From NCBI GenBank assembly GCA_947632355.1, contig CANROY010000045.1, positions 1-8,526 on the forward strand: a stretch of DNA of 8,526 nucleotides, read 5' to 3'. Positions 1-5,921 of this stretch are shown piece by piece. The position numbers and the translations under genes are program-made. The notes beneath the pieces were generated by a model. The model was given only the letters and a program-made list of their open reading frames with translations, searched no databases and was not told where the DNA came from. How positions within the stretch are numbered: position 1 is the stretch's first letter; each line of letters opens with the position of its first letter. The DNA is from an uncultured Bacilli bacterium. Lineage in GTDB: Bacteria; Bacillota_I; Bacilli_A; RF39; UBA660.

Positions 1-74
1 AGTTAATGCGTATTTTAGATGAAGTAGAAGATGTTACAAATATCTATCATAATGTGCTTTTAGAGGAAGAATAA
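1..74 (+). CDS. YebC/PmpR-family regulator, C-terminal end (partial)
   Basis: Only the last 23 codons are inside the window, reading LMRILDEVEDVTNIYHNVLL then three Glu and TAA at 72-74. The pattern leucine-rich helix, acidic turn, D-V-x-x-(V/I)-Y-H-N matches the C-terminus of YebC/PmpR proteins, where a helix followed by a DDVQxVYHN strand closes the last domain. Members of this family are cytoplasmic; in different bacteria they have been linked to DNA-binding transcriptional control and, more recently, to helping ribosomes through difficult proline stretches. The call rests on this short tail only, so the family is likely but not certain. The gene is followed 7 nt later by a hairpin terminator and converges with a small minus-strand gene. 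Confidence 0.72.
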   Translation, partial: LMRILDEVEDVTNIYHNVLLEEE

Positions 75-81
75 AATAATT

Positions 82-118
82 AAAAAATATCCTAAAATTG
101 AAAGAAAGGATATTTTTT
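82..118. terminator. Intrinsic terminator, probably bidirectional
   Basis: A perfect 12-bp stem, AAAAAATATCCT at 82-93 and AGGATATTTTTT at 107-118, encloses a 13-nt loop and continues into further T residues. It lies between the convergent yebC-like gene and the small minus-strand gene that ends at 119. The A run on one arm and the T run on the other let it act in both directions. Confidence 0.8.
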
Positions 119-286
119 TTATAAATCTTTTTTAGGAGCTGTAACAAATGCTTTTTTCTTTCCATTTCGTATCTTTTTGCTCCATTTAATAGGGATTATA
201 TCTTCAAATTGTGAATTTTTAGTTACTTTTGGTCTGCTTTTTTCAAAAAAACCACTAGGAAATTCAATCTTTTTATCTTGTTCCAT
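119..286 (-). CDS. Small basic protein of unknown function (55 aa)
   Basis: An ATG at 286 (complement) opens a 55-codon frame ending in TAA at 119-121. A strong GGAGG site (complement of 293-298) lies 6-7 nt before the ATG, and a promoter-like sequence lies just upstream, so this is very likely a real gene. The product begins MEQDKKIEFPSGFFEK and has 13 Lys and 2 Arg against 7 acidic residues, giving a net charge of about +8. It has no membrane segment, no signal peptide and no cysteine. The middle contains DIIPIKWSKK and the C-terminus GKKKAFVTAPKKDL. I do not recognise the family. The charge suggests contact with RNA, DNA or ribosomes, but that is only inference. It is convergent with the yebC-like gene and divergent from cdaA. 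Confidence 0.75.
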   Translation of the reverse strand: MEQDKKIEFPSGFFEKSRPKVTKNSQFEDIIPIKWSKKIRNGKKKAFVTAPKKDL

Positions 287-313
287 TACAAAACCTCCAA
301 TTTATCTATTTAG

Positions 314-343
314 TATATAGCATAAAATAGTAAAAGAAGTCAA
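314..343 (-). promoter_or_regulatory. Promoter of the small basic protein gene
   Basis: On the minus strand TTGACT (complement of 338-343) is followed after 18 nt by TATATA (314-319), which is preceded by TGC, an extended -10. Transcription would start near 307, about 20 nt before the ATG at 286. The pattern supports the short gene downstream. Confidence 0.6.
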
Positions 344-410
344 ATGATTTCTAGGAATTACAAGTTTTTTCTTTTTCTGTTTTGATACTATGGAATTTTT
401 TTTTAATCTT

Positions 411-419
411 TGCTATAAT
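411..419 (+). promoter_or_regulatory. Extended -10 promoter of cdaA
   Basis: TGCTATAAT at 411-419 is a perfect extended -10. The -35 region is weak (TGGAAT at 391-396, 17-nt spacer), which is normal when TGn is present. The start of transcription would fall near 426, leaving about 19 nt before the ATG at 445. This rules out the longer open frame that reaches back to 382, since it would lie upstream of its own promoter. Confidence 0.65.
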
Positions 420-444
420 GAATAACATACAGGAGTTGATTACT

Positions 445-1269
445 ATGTCATTACAAGCAATATGGGCTTTGTTAACCAAAGTACTAGATATTTGTGTTGT
501 GTGGTTACTATTTTATTATATTTTAAAAAATATTAAGAATAATGTAAAAATGATTTTAATTGTTAAAGGAGTTATTTTAATTCTTTTCATTGAAATCTTT
601 AGTAAAATCTTTAATCTTTATACGGTAGGAATTATTCTAGAGTATATCTTTGAATGGGGACCTCTTGCGATTATCATTATTTTTCAACCAGAAATACGTA
701 GTGTCTTAGAAAGTATTGGAAGAACACAATTACTTGGTAGACATAAAACCTTAACGGGTGATGAACGTGAAAAAATGGTTTGTGAAATTATGGAAGCCGT
801 TGAGTACTTAAAGAAAAATCGTATTGGGGCTTTAATTGTTATTGAAAGAGATATTTCTTTACAAGAATATATTGAACCTTCTACGAAAATCTATGCCGAT
901 GTTACTAGTGAACTTTTAGGTACCATCTTCTTCCCTAATTCACCTCTTCACGATGGTGGTGTTATCATTCAGGGAAATCGTATTACTTGTGCAGGTAGTG
1001 TCTTTAAAACAAGTATGGACCCAAATGTGAATAAACGTTTAGGAACAAGACATAGAGCAGCACTTGGTATTGCAGAAGAAAGTGATGCTGTTGCTTTAGT
1101 TGTCTCTGAAGAAACAGGTAAACTAAGTATTGCTTGTGATGGAGACTTAGAATACAACTTAACCCTTGATGAATTTAGAATGCGTCTTATGGATGAATTA
1201 AAACCAAAAGCTGAAATCTTCTATGAAGCCGATAAAGAAGAAATTGAAGGAGATGAAGAAGATGAATAG
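445..1269 (+). CDS. cdaA: Diadenylate cyclase CdaA (c-di-AMP synthase)
   Basis: CdaA condenses two ATP molecules into cyclic di-AMP, which in Bacillota controls potassium and osmolyte uptake and cell-wall homeostasis. The 274-residue product matches the usual length (about 273). It has three N-terminal membrane helices (about 9-28, 36-55, 60-81), a linker and a cytoplasmic DAC domain (about 100-250). Both catalytic motifs are present: S-P-L-H-D170-G-G and G-T-R202-H-R204-A-A-L-G. The first is usually DGA; here Ala is replaced by Gly while the Asp is kept. The last 14 residues are very acidic. The ATG at 445 is chosen because AGGAG lies at 431-435; the frame extends upstream to 382 without start support. 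The stop overlaps cdaR by 8 nt, and cdaR's ribosome site lies inside this gene, so the two are translationally linked. Confidence 0.95.
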   Translation: MSLQAIWALLTKVLDICVVWLLFYYILKNIKNNVKMILIVKGVILILFIEIFSKIFNLYTVGIILEYIFEWGPLAIIIIFQPEIRSVLESIGRTQLLGRHKTLTGDEREKMVCEIMEAVEYLKKNRIGALIVIERDISLQEYIEPSTKIYADVTSELLGTIFFPNSPLHDGGVIIQGNRITCAGSVFKTSMDPNVNKRLGTRHRAALGIAEESDAVALVVSEETGKLSIACDGDLEYNLTLDEFRMRLMDELKPKAEIFYEADKEEIEGDEEDE

Positions 1270-2659
1270 AAGAGAAGATAAAAGAAAAAAGAAAAATCCA
1301 TTTGTTCGTTTCTTTTTAGGAATTTATCATATTCTTGATCGTATCTTAATTACTCCAATCAGTCGTGTTATTTATTTACTATCCGATAAATTAAAAACCA
1401 ATTCAAATAAAATAGAAAAAATCTTAAATCGACCTAATATTTTACTTTATTTGGCTTTAGTTTTTGCGATTATGATGTTTTTCTTAGTCGACCGTGAAGT
1501 GATCAACTTAGTTCAAAACGAAGCCGAAATATTAGCAAATCAACCAGTAAAAGTTTTATATAACGAAGAAGCCTACGTTGTAGAAGGCTTAGTGGATAGT
1601 GTAGATATTATTTTAACGGGAAATAAAAGTGCTATTTATCTTGCAAAACAATTAGGTGGACATGAAGTGGTTTTGGATTTAACAGATTATAAACCAAGTA
1701 ATTCTCCTTATCGTGTTAAATTAACTTATAACCAAACGGTAGATTCTATCAAATATAAAATTGACCCAACTTATGTTACCGTTACGATAAAAAATAAAGT
1801 AAGTAAATTATTTGGTGTTTCTTATGAATTACTAAATGAAGAAAAATTAAATGAAAAATTAAGTGTTGAAAACGTAGAGCTATCCGAAAGTGAAGTTGTT
1901 GTGAAAGGTTCTGAAGATGCTCTAGATAAAATTGCTACCGTAAAAGCCTTAGTGGATTTAAGCAATAAAGATTATGCCGATGCCGGATTATATGAAACCG
2001 ATAATATTCCACTTGTTGCTTATGATGAAAAAGGTAATTTACTAACAAATGTAGAAATTGTACCCAAAACCCTTACGGCATCCGTAACACTTGATACGTA
2101 TAAAGCAACTGTACCAATTAAAGTATCTACAACGGGTACGTTAGTTACAGGTAAAGCCATTTCTGCTATTACAATCAATGGAAAAGAAAATTATTCCGTA
2201 GATATCTATGGAGAAAAAAGTGTTATCGATAGCATTACGAGTGTTCCTGTAACGATTGATGTCAATGGACTTGGAAATAGTGGTTCTAAAACGTATAATG
2301 TTACCGTTACAAAACCTGCAGGTGTACGTTCTATTAGTGAATCAAGTGCTAAAATAAGTATTAGTTTTGGGGATGAAAAACAAAAGACCATCAATATAAC
2401 CGACTTCCATAGTAAAAACTTAGATGGTACCCTATCGGTGAACTTCCCACCACAAAATGGTGTTGTCTCTATTCAAGTAAAAGGAGTAGAAAGCGTTATT
2501 AATAACATTACTGAAGAAAATATATCGGCTTATGTGGATTTAGCAGGTTATGGAGCAGGAAGTTATGAAGTAGACTTAAAAATCGAAGGGGATGACCCAA
2601 AAGTTACTTATATTGCTTCTAGTAAAGTAAAAGTTGAAATAACTACAAAACAATCGTAG
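1262..2659 (+). CDS. cdaR: CdaA regulatory protein CdaR, four YbbR domains
   Basis: CdaR proteins are membrane-anchored, extracytoplasmic partners of CdaA that adjust its cyclase activity. The 465-residue product has one clear membrane helix (about 59-76, ILLYLALVFAIMMFFLV) followed by four YbbR repeats at roughly 95-178, 182-278, 281-370 and 376-462. Each is beta-rich with a V-x-V-x-G or similar turn (for example EVVVKGSEDALDKI and SIQVKGVESVINNI). The start is the ATG at 1262, with AAGGAG at 1247-1252; an in-frame ATG at 1223 has no such site. Unusual is a basic extension of about 58 residues before the membrane helix, with its own hydrophobic or amphipathic stretch (about 17-40); in Bacillus CdaR the membrane helix sits near the N-terminus. 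The gene overlaps cdaA, and no glmM follows. Confidence 0.92.
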   Translation: MNRREDKRKKKNPFVRFFLGIYHILDRILITPISRVIYLLSDKLKTNSNKIEKILNRPNILLYLALVFAIMMFFLVDREVINLVQNEAEILANQPVKVLYNEEAYVVEGLVDSVDIILTGNKSAIYLAKQLGGHEVVLDLTDYKPSNSPYRVKLTYNQTVDSIKYKIDPTYVTVTIKNKVSKLFGVSYELLNEEKLNEKLSVENVELSESEVVVKGSEDALDKIATVKALVDLSNKDYADAGLYETDNIPLVAYDEKGNLLTNVEIVPKTLTASVTLDTYKATVPIKVSTTGTLVTGKAISAITINGKENYSVDIYGEKSVIDSITSVPVTIDVNGLGNSGSKTYNVTVTKPAGVRSISESSAKISISFGDEKQKTINITDFHSKNLDGTLSVNFPPQNGVVSIQVKGVESVINNITEENISAYVDLAGYGAGSYEVDLKIEGDDPKVTYIASSKVKVEITTKQS

Positions 2660-2670
2660 TTATTTTCTTT
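2637..2670 (+). terminator. Possible weak terminator at the end of cdaR
   Basis: AAATAACTAC at 2637-2646 pairs perfectly with GTAGTTATTT at 2656-2665 around a 9-nt loop, followed by a short T-rich stretch. The hairpin spans the cdaR stop codon. The tract after it is short and broken by C, so termination may be partial and the LysM gene could still be read through. Confidence 0.45.
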
Positions 2671-2685
2671 TAACCATTTTTTTCG

Positions 2686-2708
2686 CCTAGCATACTTTAT
2701 ACTAGGAG
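2686..2708 (+). promoter_or_regulatory. Hairpin covering the LysM ribosome binding site
   Basis: CCTAGCATA (2686-2694) and TATACTAGG (2698-2706) form a 9-bp stem with one mismatch and a 3-nt loop. The second arm contains most of the AGGAG ribosome site (2704-2708) for the ATG at 2716. If transcribed from upstream, the stem could hide the site. TATACT at 2698-2703 also resembles a -10 box, but a start from it would leave too little leader, so its role is unclear. Confidence 0.35.
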
Positions 2709-2715
2709 TGATGTT

Positions 2716-3168
2716 ATGTACGATCAATATTCAATTAAAGAAGGAGAATCTTTAGATACAGTGGCGAAAAAGTTTAATACCAATGTGGGTGTTTTAAAAA
2801 GCATTAACAATATTTATTACGATGAGCAAGTTCGTGCGGGAATGGATGTCATTGTACCTAAAAATCAAGAAAATTACTTTAACTACTATGTCATTGAAAA
2901 AGGCGATACTTTGTATGAAATTGGAAGAAAATACAATATTAATCCCGAATTATTAGCAAGCATGAATGGACTTGAAATCGGAGATTACATTTATCCAAAC
3001 CAAGAAATTTTAATACCAAAAAGTGGGTATAGTTATTATATTACCAAAGAAGGCGATACGTTAGAAACAGTTTCCGATATGTTTAAAATCACCCAAGCAA
3101 AATTATTAGAAAACAATCCAACCATCTATTTATTAGCAGGACAAATTTTAGTCAAAAAGAACAATTAA
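2716..3168 (+). CDS. Protein made of three LysM domains, no signal peptide
   Basis: The 150-residue product consists almost entirely of three LysM repeats at about 4-48, 57-101 and 105-148. Each has the typical Y-x-(I/V)-x-x-G-(D/E)-(S/T)-L opening (YSIKEGESLDTVAKKF, YVIEKGDTLYEIGRKY, YITKEGDTLETVSDMF), a central N-(N/P/G) turn and a closing I-L-(I/V)-P-K strand; the third is the most divergent. LysM domains bind N-acetylglucosamine polymers such as peptidoglycan. There is no signal peptide, membrane helix or catalytic domain, so how it would reach the wall is unknown. Spore-coat LysM proteins act without secretion in the mother cell, which is one possibility. It occupies the place after cdaR where glmM often lies. 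The ATG has AGGAG 7 nt upstream, and a clear terminator follows. Confidence 0.88.
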   Translation: MYDQYSIKEGESLDTVAKKFNTNVGVLKSINNIYYDEQVRAGMDVIVPKNQENYFNYYVIEKGDTLYEIGRKYNINPELLASMNGLEIGDYIYPNQEILIPKSGYSYYITKEGDTLETVSDMFKITQAKLLENNPTIYLLAGQILVKKNN

Positions 3169-3199
3169 AAAAAATATGACTTTGCTTCATATTTTTTTT
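3167..3199 (+). terminator. Intrinsic terminator after the LysM gene
   Basis: A 13-bp stem (A-run plus TATGA at 3167-3179, TCATA plus T-run at 3187-3199) with a 7-nt loop begins inside the LysM stop codon and ends in eight T residues. It is a strong factor-independent terminator. Confidence 0.85.
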
Positions 3200-3209
3200 G
3201 TGATATGAT
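3182..3209 (+). promoter_or_regulatory. Promoter of the five-helix membrane protein gene
   Basis: TATGAT at 3204-3209 is preceded by TGA (extended -10). A weak -35, TTGCTT at 3182-3187, lies 16 nt upstream within the preceding terminator's loop and stem. Transcription would start near 3216, about 20 nt before the GTG start at 3237. Confidence 0.5.
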
Positions 3210-3220
3210 GAATAATAGAA

Positions 3221-3239
3221 AAAGGAGTTGTTACAAGTG
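3221..3239 (+). promoter_or_regulatory. Ribosome binding site fixing a GTG start
   Basis: AAAGGAG at 3221-3227 lies 9 nt before GTG at 3237-3239. A TTG at 3228 in the same frame touches the site directly and cannot be used efficiently, so GTG is the better start. Confidence 0.75.
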
Positions 3240-4841
3240 ATATTAAGAAAACCCTATGCTTTTTTAATTAAACATTTTCGTATTATTCATTTGCTTTTAC
3301 TGGCTCCTATTTTGTATTTAATTACAAAGACTTTTAGCATTGTTGATTTTTTTAGAAGTTATGTTGCCAATAACTATTCAACGAATATTTTAAATATTGC
3401 TTCTACTTATGTGAATTTCTTTATGTACTTGGCAGTTTTAGTAATTATTGGTATCGTACTTGCTATCTATTATTTAATGCGTCAAAAAAAGAAATCAACC
3501 AAATTGTATTTCTTTATCTTACTTTATTATATCTTTATGTTTGTTTTAATCGGAGTTACGTATAGTATTTTAAGCAATATGGAACATAATTTAATTACGG
3601 CCCAAAGTGCTCGTGCTTACCGAGATATTTCGGTGGTTTTATGTTTACCACAATATTTCTTCTTTATCTATACGTTAATACGTGGTATTGGTTTTGATAT
3701 TAAAAAATTTGATTTTGCTAACGATTTAAAAGATATGGAAATCACTGATATCGATAATGAAGAATTTGAATTTGAGTTAAATATTGAAGGGTATAAAGCC
3801 CAAAGAACTTTTAGAAGATTCTTACGAGAAACGAAGTACTATATACTAGAAAATAAATTTATTTTTGGTTGTATTTCAGCAGTTGTAGTGATATCTATAG
3901 GAACTCTATTATACTTACATTATGGTGTTTATAATAAAACGTATAGTCAAAGTGACCGTATGACCCACAATCATTTTAATATTCAAATTACAGATAGTAT
4001 TGTAACAAATTTAGGTTTAAATGGAAATGTAATTACCGAAGGAAAGTATTACTTGGCTTTACAACTTTTAATTGAAAATCGTACTACGATTGGCTATGAA
4101 CTGGATTATACCAATTTCCGTTTAGTTTTAAATGGTAAGAATATTTATCCAACTCTAGATAGAGGAGAATATTTTACGGATTATGGAACACCTTATAGAG
4201 AAGAAAAAATAAAACCACAAACGAAAAATTATTATGTTTTGGTGTATGAAATTCCGGAAGAAGAACTTACGAATGAATATATAATTAAAATCTTAGAAAG
4301 TATTGATTATAAAGTAGGAGATATTGCTGCTAAGTATAAAAATATTCGTTTGAATCCATCAAAAGTAGATCGAATAAAAGAAGAACAATTGGATAGTGAT
4401 AAAATTGTAAATTTAAAAAATACAACGATTGGTTTTACAACTTTAAAAGTAAATTCCTATGATATTCAAAATAGTTATACGTATCAATATCCTTATTGTT
4501 ATACAGCAACAAATTGTAAAAATTTAAGTGATAAGATTACACCAAATGTTACAACGAATTTAGAAAAAACAACGCTTTTCATTTTAAAAGCGGATTACAG
4601 TTTAGATGAAAACTCGATTTATGCGAATACAATACGTACCCAAAATAAATTCTTTGAGGATTTTATGAGTCTTCGTTATACAAAAGGAGATAAAACTGTC
4701 ATTGTACCTTTACAAAATAGAACAACAGAGCAATTAAAAGATGCTTATGTATTTGAAGTCAAACAAGATATAAAGACGGCGGACTATTTAGATTTATTGG
4801 TTACGATTCGAAATCAACGCTATGCAATTCATTTGAAATAA
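3237..4841 (+). CDS. Membrane protein with DUF4352-like extracellular domain
   Basis: This 534-residue protein is not one I recognise by name. Five hydrophobic helices are visible at about 15-32, 61-81, 90-111, 132-150 and 209-227. Between helices 4 and 5 lies an acidic, then basic cytoplasmic loop (155-205). The C-terminal 300 residues are probably outside the cell. Residues about 247-345 resemble DUF4352, an immunoglobulin-like fold: EGKYYLALQLLIENRT, then YTNFRLVLNGKNIYPTL, then YYVLVYEIP. A second beta-rich part (about 385-534) may be a further domain of the same kind and holds a cysteine pair (C421 and C427) that could form a disulfide. The GTG start is set by the ribosome site at 3221. 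Its CGT-rich arginine codons match cdaA. A role in envelope sensing or assembly is a guess from topology and neighbours. Confidence 0.82.
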   Translation: MILRKPYAFLIKHFRIIHLLLLAPILYLITKTFSIVDFFRSYVANNYSTNILNIASTYVNFFMYLAVLVIIGIVLAIYYLMRQKKKSTKLYFFILLYYIFMFVLIGVTYSILSNMEHNLITAQSARAYRDISVVLCLPQYFFFIYTLIRGIGFDIKKFDFANDLKDMEITDIDNEEFEFELNIEGYKAQRTFRRFLRETKYYILENKFIFGCISAVVVISIGTLLYLHYGVYNKTYSQSDRMTHNHFNIQITDSIVTNLGLNGNVITEGKYYLALQLLIENRTTIGYELDYTNFRLVLNGKNIYPTLDRGEYFTDYGTPYREEKIKPQTKNYYVLVYEIPEEELTNEYIIKILESIDYKVGDIAAKYKNIRLNPSKVDRIKEEQLDSDKIVNLKNTTIGFTTLKVNSYDIQNSYTYQYPYCYTATNCKNLSDKITPNVTTNLEKTTLFILKADYSLDENSIYANTIRTQNKFFEDFMSLRYTKGDKTVIVPLQNRTTEQLKDAYVFEVKQDIKTADYLDLLVTIRNQRYAIHLK

Positions 4842-4845
4842 GAAT

Positions 4846-4869
4846 ACGGATTTTTAAGTCCGTTTTTTT
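4846..4869 (+). terminator. Intrinsic terminator after the membrane protein gene
   Basis: ACGGA at 4846-4850 pairs with TCCGT at 4859-4863, extended by one T-G pair, followed by seven T residues to 4869. It starts 4 nt after the stop codon. Confidence 0.8.
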
Positions 4870-4919
4870 AGTTTGCAACTAAAGTAGGTTTTTTGCATAA
4901 AATAAATCATAAACGTAGA

Positions 4920-4948
4920 TTGACAACCCATTCGTTTTATTGTAGAAT
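4920..4948 (+). promoter_or_regulatory. Promoter of tRNA-Cys
   Basis: TTGACA at 4920-4925, a 17-nt spacer and TAGAAT at 4943-4948 form a near-consensus vegetative promoter. The start of transcription near 4955 gives a leader of about 15 nt before the tRNA. This is the best promoter in the window. Confidence 0.85.
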
Positions 4949-4969
4949 AAGTGCATATGAATTAAGTAT

Positions 4970-5043
4970 GGACCTATAGCCAAGTGGTAAGGCGTGGGAC
5001 TGCAACTCCCTGATCGTTGGTTCAAATCCGACTAGGTCCTCCA
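4970..5043 (+). tRNA. tRNA-Cys (anticodon GCA)
   Basis: The 74-nt gene folds into a full cloverleaf. The acceptor stem is GGACCTA with TAGGTCC, followed by T and an encoded CCA at 5041-5043. The D arm is GCC-AAGTGGTAA-GGC. The anticodon loop CTGCAAC carries GCA at 5002-5004, reading the Cys codons TGC and TGT. The T arm is GTTGG-TTCAAAT-CCGAC with one G-T pair. The anticodon stem TGGGA/TCCCT has four pairs and a T-T mismatch at its outer position. The gene stands alone, with its own promoter and terminator, at the boundary between the plus-strand cdaA side and the minus-strand exporter operon. Confidence 0.96.
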
Positions 5044-5082
5044 TTTTAGAAATTTGTCTATAAATTTAGACTTAAAATAAAG

Positions 5083-5117
5083 AGTATCAATTTCAAACAT
5101 GAAATTGGTACTTTTTT
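5083..5117. terminator. Terminator shared by tRNA-Cys and the exporter operon
   Basis: AGTATCAATTTC at 5083-5094 pairs with GAAATTGGTACT at 5101-5112 (one T-G pair) around a 6-nt loop, followed by a T run to 5117. On the minus strand the hairpin is followed by a T-rich tract as well, so it can end the operon whose last stop codon is at 5123. Confidence 0.8.
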
Positions 5118-5122
5118 AGTTC

Positions 5123-5920
5123 TTATGTTCCGCTACTTTTATAATGTTTCAATCCCCAATTCCAAAGTTTTACTGCAATAAACCAAAATAGAATTGCAAT
5201 CATTGGTGCTATAAAAGCAATCATTCCGTAGTCTTTATTTAATAAATAACTTGCCGGAAAAAAGGATACAAAAGCAAATGGAAATATAAATATTAAAATA
5301 AATTTAATAAAATTATTATAAACACTTAAAGGGTATTCAGAAAATTTATACATTGTAAATGCACTCCACATTATTTCGTTTGAATCCATAACCCAAAATG
5401 ATGTAACACATAATATAGTGATAATAGCTCCAATAATAATACCACCAATAAAAGTGATAAATGCTATAAACAATAGCGTTTGAAGATTTATCATTATGTT
5501 TAATTTAATTAAAGAAAAAATGGTCATAATCATTCCGATAATAATATATCCAAAAGAAGTTACAGATTGTGATTTGGACATAATACTAATTATTGGATGA
5601 ACAGGTCTTAATGCGATTAAGTCAAAAGTACCATCTTTAATATAATAGGGTCCAACTTCATACATTTCATCAAAGAACAAATCAACATAACCTAGTGCTA
5701 TATTTAATAATCCATATAGTAGTAATACTTCATAAAAATTCCATCCATTTATTGTATTTGTATTTTTAAATAGAATTAAGATAAATATGAATTCTATAAG
5801 TTCATAAAAAATTTGAGAAATGATTCCAATAATAAAGTCAACTCTATACTCTGCTAAAGATTTTATTGATGCTTTAAACATCATAAAATACATTTTCATA
5901 TTATATAAAATATTCTTCAT
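5123..5920 (-). CDS. ABC-2 exporter permease (COG3694-like)
   Basis: The 265-residue product has six hydrophobic helices at about 28-52, 62-82, 120-138, 147-172, 207-226 and 231-253, the layout of an ABC-2 type half transporter. The loop after helix 2 carries Y-Y-I-K-D-G-T-F-D-L-I-A-L-R-P (92-106), and helix 5 ends F-F-P-A-S-Y-L-L; both are typical of the COG3694 permeases that pair with COG4587 and COG4586 proteins. Such three-part systems are thought to export substrates, but no substrate is known in general. The start is the ATG at 5920, with GGAGG (complement of 5926-5930) 5 nt before it; an in-frame ATG at 5932 overlaps that site. The gene begins 1 nt after the stop of the previous permease and is last in the operon. 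Confidence 0.87.
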   Translation of the reverse strand: MKNILYNMKMYFMMFKASIKSLAEYRVDFIIGIISQIFYELIEFIFILILFKNTNTINGWNFYEVLLLYGLLNIALGYVDLFFDEMYEVGPYYIKDGTFDLIALRPVHPIISIMSKSQSVTSFGYIIIGMIMTIFSLIKLNIMINLQTLLFIAFITFIGGIIIGAIITILCVTSFWVMDSNEIMWSAFTMYKFSEYPLSVYNNFIKFILIFIFPFAFVSFFPASYLLNKDYGMIAFIAPMIAILFWFIAVKLWNWGLKHYKSSGT

Positions 5921-5921
5921 A

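Noticed and set aside
382..444. An N-terminal extension of CdaA by 21 residues from a TTG at 382
   Set aside because: It lies upstream of the likely promoter at 411-419 and lacks a ribosome site; the ATG at 445 has AGGAG and gives the usual family length.
969..1157. Minus-strand open frame of 62 codons inside cdaA
   Set aside because: It lies opposite the conserved DAC domain, has no ribosome site or promoter, and resembles no protein.
2206..2394. Minus-strand open frame of 62 codons inside cdaR
   Set aside because: It is opposite the third YbbR domain and has no start signals.
5044..5082. Possible attachment-site repeat just after tRNA-Cys
   Set aside because: No second copy of the tRNA 3' end or integrase gene was found in the window; a small GTCTA/TAGAC hairpin here is too weak to interpret.
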